NCBI RefSeq assembly: GCF_000708755.2
Contig: NZ_JGVU02000002.1
Location: 620,001-684,000 of the forward strand
Direction: 5' to 3'
DNA length: 64,000 nt
Origin: Metabacillus indicus LMG 22858
GTDB taxonomy: Bacteria > Bacillota > Bacilli > Bacillales > Bacillaceae
Part shown: one piece after another, positions 35,338 through 43,199 of the stretch
Position numbering within the stretch: position 1 is the first letter of the stretch
How the letters are laid out: every line of letters begins with the position of its first letter
Program-made: the position numbers and the translations under genes
Notes under the pieces: generated by a model
The model's database searches: none
Told to the model about the DNA's origin: nothing
The model's input: the letters and a program-made list of their open reading frames with translations, nothing else

Positions 35338-35399
35338 AAAAAAAATTCACTGCTTATAAAAAGTACCCTTGACGTGATGACTCTTTATACCCAGTGAAT
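35338..35399 (-). promoter_or_regulatory. Terminator-like hairpin in the leader of ydjO copy 1
   Basis: In the minus-strand RNA, ATTCACTG (35392-35399) and TATAAAGAG pair with CTTTTTATA and CAGTGAAT (35345-35352), 17 pairs with a 2x2 internal loop, followed by U8. It begins only a few nucleotides after the predicted start and lies 58 nt before the ydjO copy. GTCATCACGT occurs in the loop and again just after the U tract. It is an attenuator or the end of a short RNA. Confidence 0.65.
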
Positions 35400-35410
35400 A
35401 GCGTCTTTTC

Positions 35411-35440
35411 ATTATAACAAATTTTTGCAGTTTTCGTCAA
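35411..35440 (-). promoter_or_regulatory. Sigma-A promoter upstream of ydjO copy 1
   Basis: TTGACG (35435-35440) and TATAAT (35411-35416) with 18 bp between them, on the minus strand. Predicted start is near 35404. Confidence 0.72.
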
Positions 35441-35500
35441 CAGACCCTCTTGCTGCAGCTCTGCTTTCGTCCAGCATGCCTGACCTTAACTAAAAGGAAT

Positions 35501-35522
35501 AGGCTGCCGTTATAGGCAGCCT
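35501..35522 (-). terminator. Terminator of the second ydjO-like gene
   Basis: AGGCTGCC-TATAAC-GGCAGCCT stem right after the stop codon; the following tract TATTCCTTTT is only moderately T-rich. Confidence 0.65.
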
Positions 35523-35526
35523 GCAC

Positions 35527-35736
35527 TTATTTACTGAAAGGATTATAATCCATTTTAATTTGGGGAAGTTCACGCACTTCTTCTGCCATAGTGCTTCCGC
35601 ACATCGGACATGACAGATCTTCCGTTGAAAAATCTTTTCTCATCCAGCCGTTGCAGGACTCGGATTCGCAAGCGTATACAGTTGTATCTTCGATGATAGT
35701 AACGGGCTCTTCAGCACCCTTTTTAGCAAAGTACAT
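35527..35736 (-). CDS. YdjO-like cold-inducible small zinc-ribbon protein (copy 2)
   Basis: A 69-residue paralogue of the neighbouring YdjO-like protein: MYFAKKGAEEP, then YACESESCNGWMRKDF and CPMCGSTM. Length and the C-terminal PQIKMDYNPF are closer to B. subtilis YdjO than copy 1. The start at 35736 has AAGGAG 8 nt upstream; the in-frame ATG at 35742 is too close to that site. A TATACT -10-like element lies upstream, but no hairpin attenuator like that of copy 1 was seen. Confidence 0.88.
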   Translation of the reverse strand: MYFAKKGAEEPVTIIEDTTVYACESESCNGWMRKDFSTEDLSCPMCGSTMAEEVRELPQIKMDYNPFSK

Positions 35737-35827
35737 GCGCATAACTCCTTTTTTTAACTAGTATACGCTTAAAATAGAATTTTATTTCTTTTTTTGACTG
35801 ATCATGCACTTTGTTTTAGTATGTGCG

Positions 35828-35860
35828 AAAAAACCGGATTGCGGCACAATCCGGTTTTTT
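35828..35860 (-). terminator. Terminator of the B12/kinase operon
   Basis: AAAAAACCGGATTG pairs with CAATCCGGTTTTTT; T runs occur on both strands, and it directly follows the kinase gene. Confidence 0.93.
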
Positions 35861-35861
35861 C

Positions 35862-36971
35862 TTATTTAACAGGGAGGGTAATGCTGAAAGCAGATCCATA
35901 CCCTTCCTCACTGATGACATCAATATTCCCGTTATTGGCTTTAACGATTTCCATGCAGACAGAGAGTCCGATGCCGGTTCCCTGTTCTTTTGTTGTGAAA
36001 AAAGGCTTAAACAGAGAATTCAGGGTATCCTGGCTCATTCCGATTCCGTTATCTTTCACCTGAATTACGATTTTGCCGCTGTCAAGCCTAGTCGTAATGG
36101 ATATGTTTCCGTTTTTTTTCTGCTTGCTGATCTGAATAGCTTCCATTGCATTTCGCATCATGTTCAGGAGTACTTGCTTCATCTGTTTAATATCAACATT
36201 CAGATAGACTTCCTCATCAATGATGCTGCACGTTAATTCGCAATTTGTCAGGATGGCTTCGCTTTTGCAGATCAGGACAATATCATTCAGAAGTTTGCTT
36301 AAAAGCACAGGCTGTTTCGTTTCAATCGGCGTTTTTGAATTATTGAGAAATTCGTAAATGATTTCATTAGCGCGGTTCAGCTCTTCAAGCGCAACATCGG
36401 CATAGTGCCCTTTTCCAATCTCAATTAAATGTGGCTTCAGGAGCTGCAGAAAACCTTTAACGCTTGTCAGCGGATTGCGTATTTCATGTGCGATGCTTGC
36501 AGCAATCTGACCTACGGTTGCCAGACTGTCCTGCTTAATGGCTATTTCTTTCATCTGCTGAAGAGACTTTTCGAGCTGTTCCTGTTTTTCCAGGAGATTT
36601 AAATTAGCATACAGCAAATCACCTTCAAGCGTTTTTACTGCCTGATAAATCTGATCGACACTTTCCTCTTTGTCTATGCAGAATATATGGATGAAATTTT
36701 TCCCCTCATATTGAATATAGACATCAAAAAGCGTCATCGGGTTTGACTTTGTTTTTAAATTCAGCTCTATTTTTGTAATCGACGGCGTGTCGAGAATAAA
36801 TTTTGCCGCTTTTTTCTTGCTACCGATTCCTACAACATCAAGAAAGTTTAATTCTTCATCGAAAATAGTAAACGTACATCTTGATACTGAAACAATATTC
36901 AGCTTTCTGTCCACCAGAAAGTAAGGAAATGGGATTTTATCATATTTACTTGCGATTAATTGCATTTCCAT
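35862..36971 (-). CDS. Cytosolic PAS-histidine kinase partnered with a B12-binding protein
   Basis: A 369-residue kinase with no membrane span. A PAS-like sensor domain covers residues 5-105, a coiled linker 105-148, then HisKA with His162 in SIAHEIRNPLTSVKGFLQLL, and HATPase with N-box MMRNAMEAI, G1 KDNGIGMS and G2 GTGIGLSV. The H-box resembles sporulation kinases that act through Spo0F; no response regulator is adjacent. The gene overlaps the B12-binding protein gene by 26 nt, with AAGGA about 9 nt before the ATG. The likely partnership, with B12 protein as input and kinase as output, is an inference. Confidence 0.9.
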   Translation of the reverse strand: MEMQLIASKYDKIPFPYFLVDRKLNIVSVSRCTFTIFDEELNFLDVVGIGSKKKAAKFILDTPSITKIELNLKTKSNPMTLFDVYIQYEGKNFIHIFCIDKEESVDQIYQAVKTLEGDLLYANLNLLEKQEQLEKSLQQMKEIAIKQDSLATVGQIAASIAHEIRNPLTSVKGFLQLLKPHLIEIGKGHYADVALEELNRANEIIYEFLNNSKTPIETKQPVLLSKLLNDIVLICKSEAILTNCELTCSIIDEEVYLNVDIKQMKQVLLNMMRNAMEAIQISKQKKNGNISITTRLDSGKIVIQVKDNGIGMSQDTLNSLFKPFFTTKEQGTGIGLSVCMEIVKANNGNIDVISEEGYGSAFSITLPVK

Positions 36972-37638
36972 GGCGTTCAGTCCTTGAATTAGAATTTTGA
37001 AGCCAGCTTGTCAGCTGGACTATGTTTTGAATCACCACGGTGTTTGGAGGGCAGTAATAATCGACATCAAAATCACTTGTCTGTTTTCCGCCAAGCATAA
37101 CAGTTGGGGAAAATGACAGATTCTGCAATTGCGAGACGTATTCAATAACAGCTGGAATATTTGAAACAAGACTGGTTGTGAATCCAATCACATCAGGCTT
37201 CCAGCGTTCGGCGTACTGACAAATGTAATCCATCGAAACATTTGATTCAATGCAGCATGCTTCCCAGCCAAATTCTCTAAACAAGAAAGAAGTCATAATG
37301 CCTCCGACCGCATGATCTTCATTTCTCATAGAAAGCAGCATAACGCGCGGTTTAACTGCTGCAGGCAGTGATAAATTGGAGTGTGTATGTATTTTTTCAA
37401 CTTTTTGGTAGTAATAGGTTGCAATCATCGATTTGCAGACAGCCGCTGCAACATATTCATCCGCTACTGTTGCGCGATTCATTTCCCAGAGTTCCAGTAC
37501 ATTGTCCATAGTATCTGATAAAAAGCCATACACCTCAGTGCTTGTCGTATCCGTTTCTAGCAGACTGTTCAATAAGCTCCACGAAAGGCCAAGTTCCCCA
37601 TCAATAAACAATTGACTCATTTCTTCTACGGGATTCAT
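36946..37638 (-). CDS. Stand-alone B12-binding protein, CarH/LitR sensor-like
   Basis: A 230-residue protein of two domains. Residues 1-85 form a helical cap with Trp51, nine residues, then Glu61-Tyr62, close to the W-x9-E-H motif that covers the upper face of adenosylcobalamin in CarH. Residues 95-215 are a Rossmann-like B12-binding domain with EDHAVGG; His109 should be the lower cobalt ligand (the usual motif is DxHxxG, here ExHxxG). There is no DNA-binding domain and no enzyme domain. The start at 37638 has AGGTG 6 to 7 nt upstream. It is translationally coupled to the kinase downstream. Likely a light or B12 sensor; a corrinoid methyl carrier is less likely without methyltransferase genes. 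Confidence 0.85.
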   Translation of the reverse strand: MNPVEEMSQLFIDGELGLSWSLLNSLLETDTTSTEVYGFLSDTMDNVLELWEMNRATVADEYVAAAVCKSMIATYYYQKVEKIHTHSNLSLPAAVKPRVMLLSMRNEDHAVGGIMTSFLFREFGWEACCIESNVSMDYICQYAERWKPDVIGFTTSLVSNIPAVIEYVSQLQNLSFSPTVMLGGKQTSDFDVDYYCPPNTVVIQNIVQLTSWLQNSNSRTERHGNAINRK

Positions 37639-37727
37639 AAAAATCACCTACCAATCGTTTGTATGTTTTTATCAGCCTGAGGACAACGGAAAAAGGATTG
37701 CGCAATATAAGATTGTTAGATTAAGCG

Positions 37728-37744
37728 TAACACATAACGTGTTA
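37728..37744. promoter_or_regulatory. Palindrome in the B12/kinase promoter region
   Basis: TAACAC-ATAAC-GTGTTA is an exact 6-bp-arm inverted repeat about 90 bp before the B12-binding gene. It is flanked at distance by AGATTGTTAGATT (37710) and its near complement AATCTTAACAATCT (37787). A regulator binding site is plausible. Confidence 0.4.
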
Positions 37745-37862
37745 AGTAGATACAACAATTCCTTCGTATTGCTAATTTTTCTGAAATCTTAACAATCTTT
37801 ACGCAAATTCACTCCGTTTTTGATAGAATGTAAGACATTCCACGACGAAAGGACTAACCTTT

Positions 37863-39053
37863 ATGACTGAAAAGCTCTATTATACTTCCCCAAAAACGTT
37901 TGAATGGCAGACGGAGATTGTCCGCTGTACAGTTATAGATGGGAGAAAAGCTGTTGTTCTCAAAGAGAGCGCCTTTTATCCTGAAGGCGGCGGCCAGCCA
38001 TCTGATATCGGGACGATCGCAGCGGTTCCAGTTCTTGATTTAATAGAAGATGAGAATGAACTTTACCATATTGTGTCTGAATATCCTGCAGGGATGTCTG
38101 CAAACTGCTTTCTCGACAGCCGCCGCAGAATAGATCACATGCAGCATCACTCAGGACAGCACCTTCTGTCGGCGGTGTGCCTTGAACTGTACGGTTATGA
38201 AACTGAAAGCTTTCATCTTGGATCAGAGACCGTCACGATCGATCTGAATACTCCGCACTTATCTGAAGATCAAATGACCGAAATTGAAAACAAAGCCAAT
38301 CACTATATCTTTGAAAATCGAAAAATCCGTACCTTTTTTGCCGGTTCAGATGATCTTAAAAACCTGCCGCTGCGAAAGGTTCCAGAAGTGGATGGACCCC
38401 TTCGCATTGTTCAAATTGATGGGATCGATACCTCAGCATGCTGCGGTACACACACAGCAGGAACAGGTGAAATTGGCCTTGTGAAGCTCTTGAAAACGGA
38501 AAAACAAAAAGGAAGGATCAGGCTTCATTTTATATGCGGCTTTCGGGCTCTGTCAGAGTTTCAGGAAGCACATAGACTTGTTAAACATACAGCGCGCTTT
38601 TTTCAATCCTCACAGACAGAGATCCCTGAGCGGCTCTGTTCAATAGAACAGGAAATGAAACAGCTGCACAAAGAATTGGAATTTCTAAAAGCTGAGAATG
38701 CTTTATTGCTAGCAGAAAAAATGAACAATGACCAGCCTGGAAAAATGGCAGCAGTCCTCAAAGAAAGATCATCGCTGAAAGACCTTCAGTTCCTGGCGGC
38801 AGCATTTCATGAAAGCGGAAAGGATATTGTCCTGCTGGGTTCGAAGAGTGAACACGCAGTTCTGTTCAGTCAAAAAAACAGCATTCATGCCGGCCATACA
38901 ATTAGAGAGTGCCTGAAAGCGTTCAGCGGCAAAGGCGGCGGAAGCGAAAATCAGGCACAGGCTAAATTAGCAGACAGCAATGAAACGGAATCATTCTTTC
39001 GAGCTATGAAAGAGCAGATCATACAAGCATCTGAGGATCGTCCGCTGAACTAA
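37863..39053 (+). CDS. AlaX-type alanyl-tRNA editing protein with DHHA1 domain
   Basis: A 396-residue trans-editing deacylase that removes Ser or Gly wrongly attached to tRNA-Ala. The AlaRS editing core shows AFYPEGGGQPSDIG (residues 37-50) and zinc ligands His96, His100 in HHSGQHLLS and Cys193, His197 in CCGTH. A coiled coil and a C-terminal DHHA1 domain (GKGGGSENQAQA) follow, the long AlaX form. The synthetase catalytic domain is absent. The predicted ribosome site is GAAAGGA, about 10 nt upstream. The stop overlaps the convergent SDR gene by 4 bp. Confidence 0.93.
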   Translation: MTEKLYYTSPKTFEWQTEIVRCTVIDGRKAVVLKESAFYPEGGGQPSDIGTIAAVPVLDLIEDENELYHIVSEYPAGMSANCFLDSRRRIDHMQHHSGQHLLSAVCLELYGYETESFHLGSETVTIDLNTPHLSEDQMTEIENKANHYIFENRKIRTFFAGSDDLKNLPLRKVPEVDGPLRIVQIDGIDTSACCGTHTAGTGEIGLVKLLKTEKQKGRIRLHFICGFRALSEFQEAHRLVKHTARFFQSSQTEIPERLCSIEQEMKQLHKELEFLKAENALLLAEKMNNDQPGKMAAVLKERSSLKDLQFLAAAFHESGKDIVLLGSKSEHAVLFSQKNSIHAGHTIRECLKAFSGKGGGSENQAQAKLADSNETESFFRAMKEQIIQASEDRPLN

Positions 39054-39787
39054 ATGCCAAATGTGTGACCGCCATTCACTGTAATCGTTTGTCCTGTTAT
39101 ATAAGCTGACTCATCTGACGCCAGAAAGGCAACCGTCTTGGCTAGCTCCTCAGGTGTTCCCATTCTATTAAGTGGAACGCCTGATTTATAGGCGGCAAGG
39201 TCATCTGCCCCAACATCACGATGACGCTCTACCGGAATAAAGCCCGGATTGACTAAATTAACCCGGATGCCGTATTCTCCGAGTTCACTTGCCCATGACC
39301 TGGTCATTCCTAGCATGGCTGATTTTGCCGTTACATAACTTGAAAAATGAGAGTTTCCCAGAGTTATGACTTCACTGCCGATATGTATAACTGAACCGTT
39401 TCTTTTTTGCTTCATTCCAGGCAGAACTTCTTTCAGCAGAAGCAGCGGAGCTTTTACGAAAAAGACAAGCTGGTCTTCGTAGTCTTTCCATGTTGCCTCT
39501 TCCAATGACAGCTCCGGCTGAGGACCTGTGGCATTATTAACAAGTATGTCATACGTCCTTCCCCCGGCTGCCTGTCTGATTCCTTCCTCGGAAGTAAGAT
39601 CTCCCTGGGCAAGATACGCTTTTCCCCCCTGCTCTCTTATCTGTGAAAGCACGTTCAGCGCCTGCTGCTCTGACGCAGCGTAATTCAAGTAAACTTCTGC
39701 TCCCTGGCGAGCGAGCTCCAAAGCAATAGCTTTTCCCAGTCCCCGGGAAGCTCCTGTCACCAGGGCAGATTTATTTGCTAAATTCAT
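39050..39787 (-). CDS. SDR-family oxidoreductase (FabG-like)
   Basis: A 245-residue classical SDR: cofactor motif VTGASRGLGKAI near residue 10, the NNAG position is NNATG, catalytic Ser in HIGSEVI and Tyr/Lys in YVTAK, C-terminus ITVNGGHTFGI. It resembles 3-oxoacyl-ACP reductase-type enzymes, but FabG proper is normally in a fatty-acid cluster, so the substrate is open. The start at 39787 has GGAGG 6 nt upstream. It converges on alaX. Confidence 0.88.
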   Translation of the reverse strand: MNLANKSALVTGASRGLGKAIALELARQGAEVYLNYAASEQQALNVLSQIREQGGKAYLAQGDLTSEEGIRQAAGGRTYDILVNNATGPQPELSLEEATWKDYEDQLVFFVKAPLLLLKEVLPGMKQKRNGSVIHIGSEVITLGNSHFSSYVTAKSAMLGMTRSWASELGEYGIRVNLVNPGFIPVERHRDVGADDLAAYKSGVPLNRMGTPEELAKTVAFLASDESAYITGQTITVNGGHTFGI

Positions 39788-39907
39788 GATATCCTCCAAA
39801 GCGGTCATATAGTATGTATTTCAAATGGTAAACACATCCAGTTTCAAGTATAATCTCAAAATCCGTAAGATTCAATTAATATAGCTTGCACCCCGAGGTT
39901 CGATTAA

Positions 39908-39944
39908 AAAGGCCAACTTTAAAGCAGTTGGCCTTTTTAATCGA
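39908..39944. terminator. Terminator after the methyltransferase gene
   Basis: AAAAAGGCCAACT pairs with AGTTGGCCTTTTT; T runs on both strands. Confidence 0.93.
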
Positions 39945-39950
39945 ACATAT

Positions 39951-40958
39951 TCAATCGGCTTTTGTGCCCCCATTGTTGACAAGAATGGCAAAATACCAGC
40001 CGCCTTCACGTATGATTGGTTTCAGGCTTTGAAGCCTCATGCCGGACTGTTTTGCAAGAGCATCCAGTTCTCTTTTAGTAGGAAGGGCGTACAAATTATC
40101 AAAAGCAGTAAAAAAACTATTAAAGACACTTGAAAACTGCTTTCCATGCTTCGGCTTTCGAATTGGCGTAATAATGGTAATCATTCCATTTGGAGAAAGA
40201 GAGCTGCTTAATCTGCTGATGACCTTCGGACGTTTTTCGGGAGAGAGATAGTGCAGCAGATTATTCATCATGATCAGGTCTGCTTTATTTTCCGGCGACC
40301 ATTCTTCAATATCCATACAATCAATTGAAATGTTTTTAAGCTCGCTGCAGCGATGGGCGGCTTCTTCTGCCACGTCCTTATTAACCTCAACACCTGTTAA
40401 TATTAAATCCGGAAAAGACTTGGACAGCTTCTGCATGTAGCCCCCGTGTCCGCAGCCTACATCCACAACCGTATGGATGCTGTTTTTCTTCAGGATCTGC
40501 ACAAGCTTAGGATAAGCCAGCTGTTCCAGCATAGCAGAGGTTTCTGCAACCGTTGCACCGTGCTGCTTATGATCAAAGGTCTGGCGTTCATCTGTTTTCA
40601 TAATGGAAGGGTAAGTCAACAGTGCGGGGATGTGCAGCTCCATCATTTCTTTCAGCAAAATGCCGACAGACTTTGGATCGCGCTTGCTGTCAGGCAGCAT
40701 AAAGCTTCTGGAGGTTTTAAATTTATTTCTAGGAACCTTTTTTAGATATTTAATAGAAACCCCCACTTCCACCCAGCGTTCGAGAATCTCTGTTTCTAGT
40801 GAATGACTTGCTGCAACCTCTTCAATCGTTTTTGGTGATTTGAATATTTCAAATAGATCAAGTTCATACCCGACATATGCGTGCCAGCTGTATAAAAACG
40901 GCAAGTTCTTCTTCATCCAGCTCCTCGCTTTGAAAAGCCTTACATATTCAGCAATCAT
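39951..40958 (-). CDS. SAM-dependent methyltransferase
   Basis: A 335-residue class I methyltransferase. Residues 1-80 look like a winged-helix dimerisation domain (KTIEEVAASHSLETEILERW) as in O-methyltransferases; the SAM site VVDVGCGHGGYMQKL is near 165-180, with VEVN and MNNLLHYLS later. It starts at the stop of the FAD monooxygenase gene (overlap at 40958; TTG 40961 is an alternative start, GGGAGG upstream). Oxygenase plus methyltransferase suggests tailoring of a small aromatic or quinone-like molecule, but no scaffold-making gene is nearby. Confidence 0.85.
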   Translation of the reverse strand: MIAEYVRLFKARSWMKKNLPFLYSWHAYVGYELDLFEIFKSPKTIEEVAASHSLETEILERWVEVGVSIKYLKKVPRNKFKTSRSFMLPDSKRDPKSVGILLKEMMELHIPALLTYPSIMKTDERQTFDHKQHGATVAETSAMLEQLAYPKLVQILKKNSIHTVVDVGCGHGGYMQKLSKSFPDLILTGVEVNKDVAEEAAHRCSELKNISIDCMDIEEWSPENKADLIMMNNLLHYLSPEKRPKVISRLSSSLSPNGMITIITPIRKPKHGKQFSSVFNSFFTAFDNLYALPTKRELDALAKQSGMRLQSLKPIIREGGWYFAILVNNGGTKAD

Positions 40959-42283
40959 CAACGGCTGTACCTCCCTTTCGCTTCCCAAGGATAATCATTT
41001 TCATACGTGAACATGTAGCGGGTATGCAAAAATTCAATATTCTGGATTGATCTCGCCGGCATCAGGCCGATCTGAATCAGCCTGTCCACAAACGATTCCT
41101 TCCAAATTCCAAGCCCCGAAATGTTAAGCATTTGCTTTGTATGAAGCTTTTCATCATCTGTCATCTGTTTGAGGCTTCTGTTTCTGAGTGAACCAAAGTA
41201 CCTGAATGGCTTTGAATAAGCGAGAGCTGACAGGTGGCTGAGGCTTAAAATGAAATCCACCCTTGATTTGCGAACTTTCTCATACCACTTTAAGTTATCC
41301 TGACTGTGTTCATTATGCCTGTACATCCAGCAAAGCAGCTCACCGAGGACATCTCCGTCCTGTATGGCAAGATTCATGCCTTCCCCTGCCATTGGATGCA
41401 CGCTGTGCGCAGAATCTCCGAGAATCGCCATGTTCCCCGACACATATGAATCTGCGTGGAAGTGTACGGGAATCATCAGCTGTATTTTTTTCCACTCCCT
41501 TAGTTCGGTCACATAGCCATTAAGCTCAGGACACAACTCAATATACTTGCTGTGAAGATGTTCAATGCCCTTTGACTTGAGGGACTGATAGGCACCTGAT
41601 TGGATGAGGTAAACCGTTCTGACTTCATTGTCGGGAAGGGGAAAGAGTCCGAGGAAAGCATGCGGCGTAGAGATGATCTTTCCTTCCGTCATATCTGCAG
41701 GCCTTTTGAACGTAACAGTTAAAAAGTGATGGTCATATGCATGCTCATTCAGGCTGACGTTCATCGCCTTTCTGACGTTGGATTTTCTTCCTTCAGCACC
41801 GATAAAATAATCAGCCTGAATTTCCGTTTCCTCTTTTCCTATTGATACAATCGCTGCGGAATTATCATTGAATGCCTTGAATCGTGCAGGCTGTATGTAA
41901 TGGAAAGAAGGAAACTTTTTGGCTTCTTCAAGCAGCAGTTCCTTTAATTTTTCATGGGGGATCATCAAAGCAAAATTGTACTTGCTCTCAATGATTCCGT
42001 AACGCATGACAGCTGAACCAAGCAATCTATATGAACCTTTCTTCCGTTTCATTTCATTCATTTCAATTTCATTGATTCGGTGTCCTGATCTGAGAACAGG
42101 CTCTGCTAATCCGAGAGCATCAAAGATTTCAAGACTTTTTGGCTGAAGCAGCTCACCTTTATATAAATGCGGGGAGCCCTTTGTCTGTTCTACCACGCAA
42201 ACATCTATCCCGCACTTGGCAAGCTTCAGAGCAGCGGTCAGCCCTCCAACCCCCCCGCCAATGACTAAAACCTGTGTTTTCAT
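40958..42283 (-). CDS. FAD-dependent monooxygenase (UbiH/PHBH type)
   Basis: A 441-residue flavoprotein. The dinucleotide motif VIGGGVGGLTAALKLAK opens the protein, the DG-type motif is YFIGAEGRKSNVRK near 165, and the second FAD motif GDSAHSVHPMAGEGMNLAIQDG is near 290: the group A aromatic hydroxylase signature. The start at 42283 has AGGCGG 7 nt upstream; in-frame GTG 42301 is less likely. It is coupled to the methyltransferase gene. The substrate is unknown. Confidence 0.9.
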   Translation of the reverse strand: MKTQVLVIGGGVGGLTAALKLAKCGIDVCVVEQTKGSPHLYKGELLQPKSLEIFDALGLAEPVLRSGHRINEIEMNEMKRKKGSYRLLGSAVMRYGIIESKYNFALMIPHEKLKELLLEEAKKFPSFHYIQPARFKAFNDNSAAIVSIGKEETEIQADYFIGAEGRKSNVRKAMNVSLNEHAYDHHFLTVTFKRPADMTEGKIISTPHAFLGLFPLPDNEVRTVYLIQSGAYQSLKSKGIEHLHSKYIELCPELNGYVTELREWKKIQLMIPVHFHADSYVSGNMAILGDSAHSVHPMAGEGMNLAIQDGDVLGELLCWMYRHNEHSQDNLKWYEKVRKSRVDFILSLSHLSALAYSKPFRYFGSLRNRSLKQMTDDEKLHTKQMLNISGLGIWKESFVDRLIQIGLMPARSIQNIEFLHTRYMFTYENDYPWEAKGRYSR

Positions 42284-42348
42284 CCTCCCACCGCCTTTCA
42301 CCTTTCATTTCCACAATTGGGAAACATTGAAACCGGTAAACTCTCTAG

Positions 42349-42658
42349 AAAAGCGGAATCAGCCGTTTAGCTCCGACAGGCAGAAAAGAAATTGACCAGA
42401 AAGGCCGGGTTTGCCTTTTTGGGCAATTTTGTTCTGACGGAGGAGTTGGCTGATGGAGCTGGACAATGCGAAAAGCGGAGCCGACTGTTCAGGCCTGGCA
42501 GGCAGATAAGAAATCACCGGAAAAGTCCGGGTTTGACTTTTTCGGTGATTTTGTTCTGACAGAAGGACTAGGAGGCGGAGCTGGACAATGTGAAAAGCGG
42601 AGCCGACTGTTCAACCCTTTCAGTCAGATAAAAAATCGCGTTATTCGCGCTTTTTATG
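42349..42658 (+). repeat. Three tandem units of a 122-bp hairpin repeat
   Basis: Units begin with AAAAGCGG at 42349, 42471 and 42593, exactly 122 bp apart; the third is cut short. Shared blocks are GCGGAGCCGACTGTT, the loop CGGGTTT, TTTTGTTCTGAC and GGAGCTGGACAATG. Each of the first two contains a long hairpin around CGGGTTT whose arms differ by paired, compensating changes (AAGGC/GCCTT versus AAGTC/GACTT). No coding frame spans it. The third unit has a different hairpin, AATCGCG-TTATT-CGCG. Confidence 0.9.
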
Positions 42659-42661
42659 AGG

Positions 42662-43078
42662 ATGCGTGTTGCCAGAATGGTACCCTTTATTCAGCCGTGA
42701 CCAATTTATAGGGTTGCATTTCGCATGAATGGTAACCTATATTTCTGCGACAGCGTTTTATAGGGATGCATTTTGACAATATGGTACCTTCTATTCAGCC
42801 GCAACCAATTTATAGGGTTGCATTTCGCCACTATGGTACCCTCTATTCAGCCGCAACCAATTTATAGGGTTGCATTTCGCCAGTATGGTACCCTCTATTC
42901 AGCCGCAATCAATTTATAGGGTTGCATTTCGCAAGAATGGTGACCTCTATTCAGCCGTGACCGATTTATAGGGCTGCATTTCGCCAGTATGGTATCCTCT
43001 ATTCAGCCGCAACCAATTTATAGGGTTGCATTTCGCCAATATGGTACCCTATGCTCACCCTCGAGCAATTTTTAAGGT
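42662..43078. repeat. Eight tandem 52-bp repeats in perfect register
   Basis: ATGG of the ATGGTACC core occurs at 42677, 42729, 42781, 42833, 42885, 42937, 42989 and 43041, exactly 52 bp apart without any indel although copies differ by point changes. Typical unit: GGTTGCATTTCGCC, then ATGGTACCCT, CTATTCAGCC, GCAACCAATTTATAG. GGTTGC and GCAACC can pair, with the GGTACC palindrome between. 52 is not a multiple of 3, so the array is not coding. Confidence 0.92.
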
Positions 43079-43141
43079 TCCATTTTCCGCAAGAGCGTTG
43101 AATCACCAGCAATTCATGAAGTCAATGCTCCATCCAAACAC

Positions 43142-43178
43142 AAAAAAACCCAAGACTGCTGTTAATAGCAATCTTGAG
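43142..43178 (-). terminator. Terminator of the GNAT gene
   Basis: AAGATTGCTATT pairs with AACAGCAGTCTT on the minus strand, followed by GGGTTTTTTTG. Confidence 0.85.
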
Positions 43179-43199
43179 TCAAAAAGTTGAACGGCGCTT

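Noticed and set aside
42662-43078. CRISPR array
   Set aside because: The units are contiguous 52-bp copies similar over their full length; there are no unique spacers between short repeats and no cas genes nearby.
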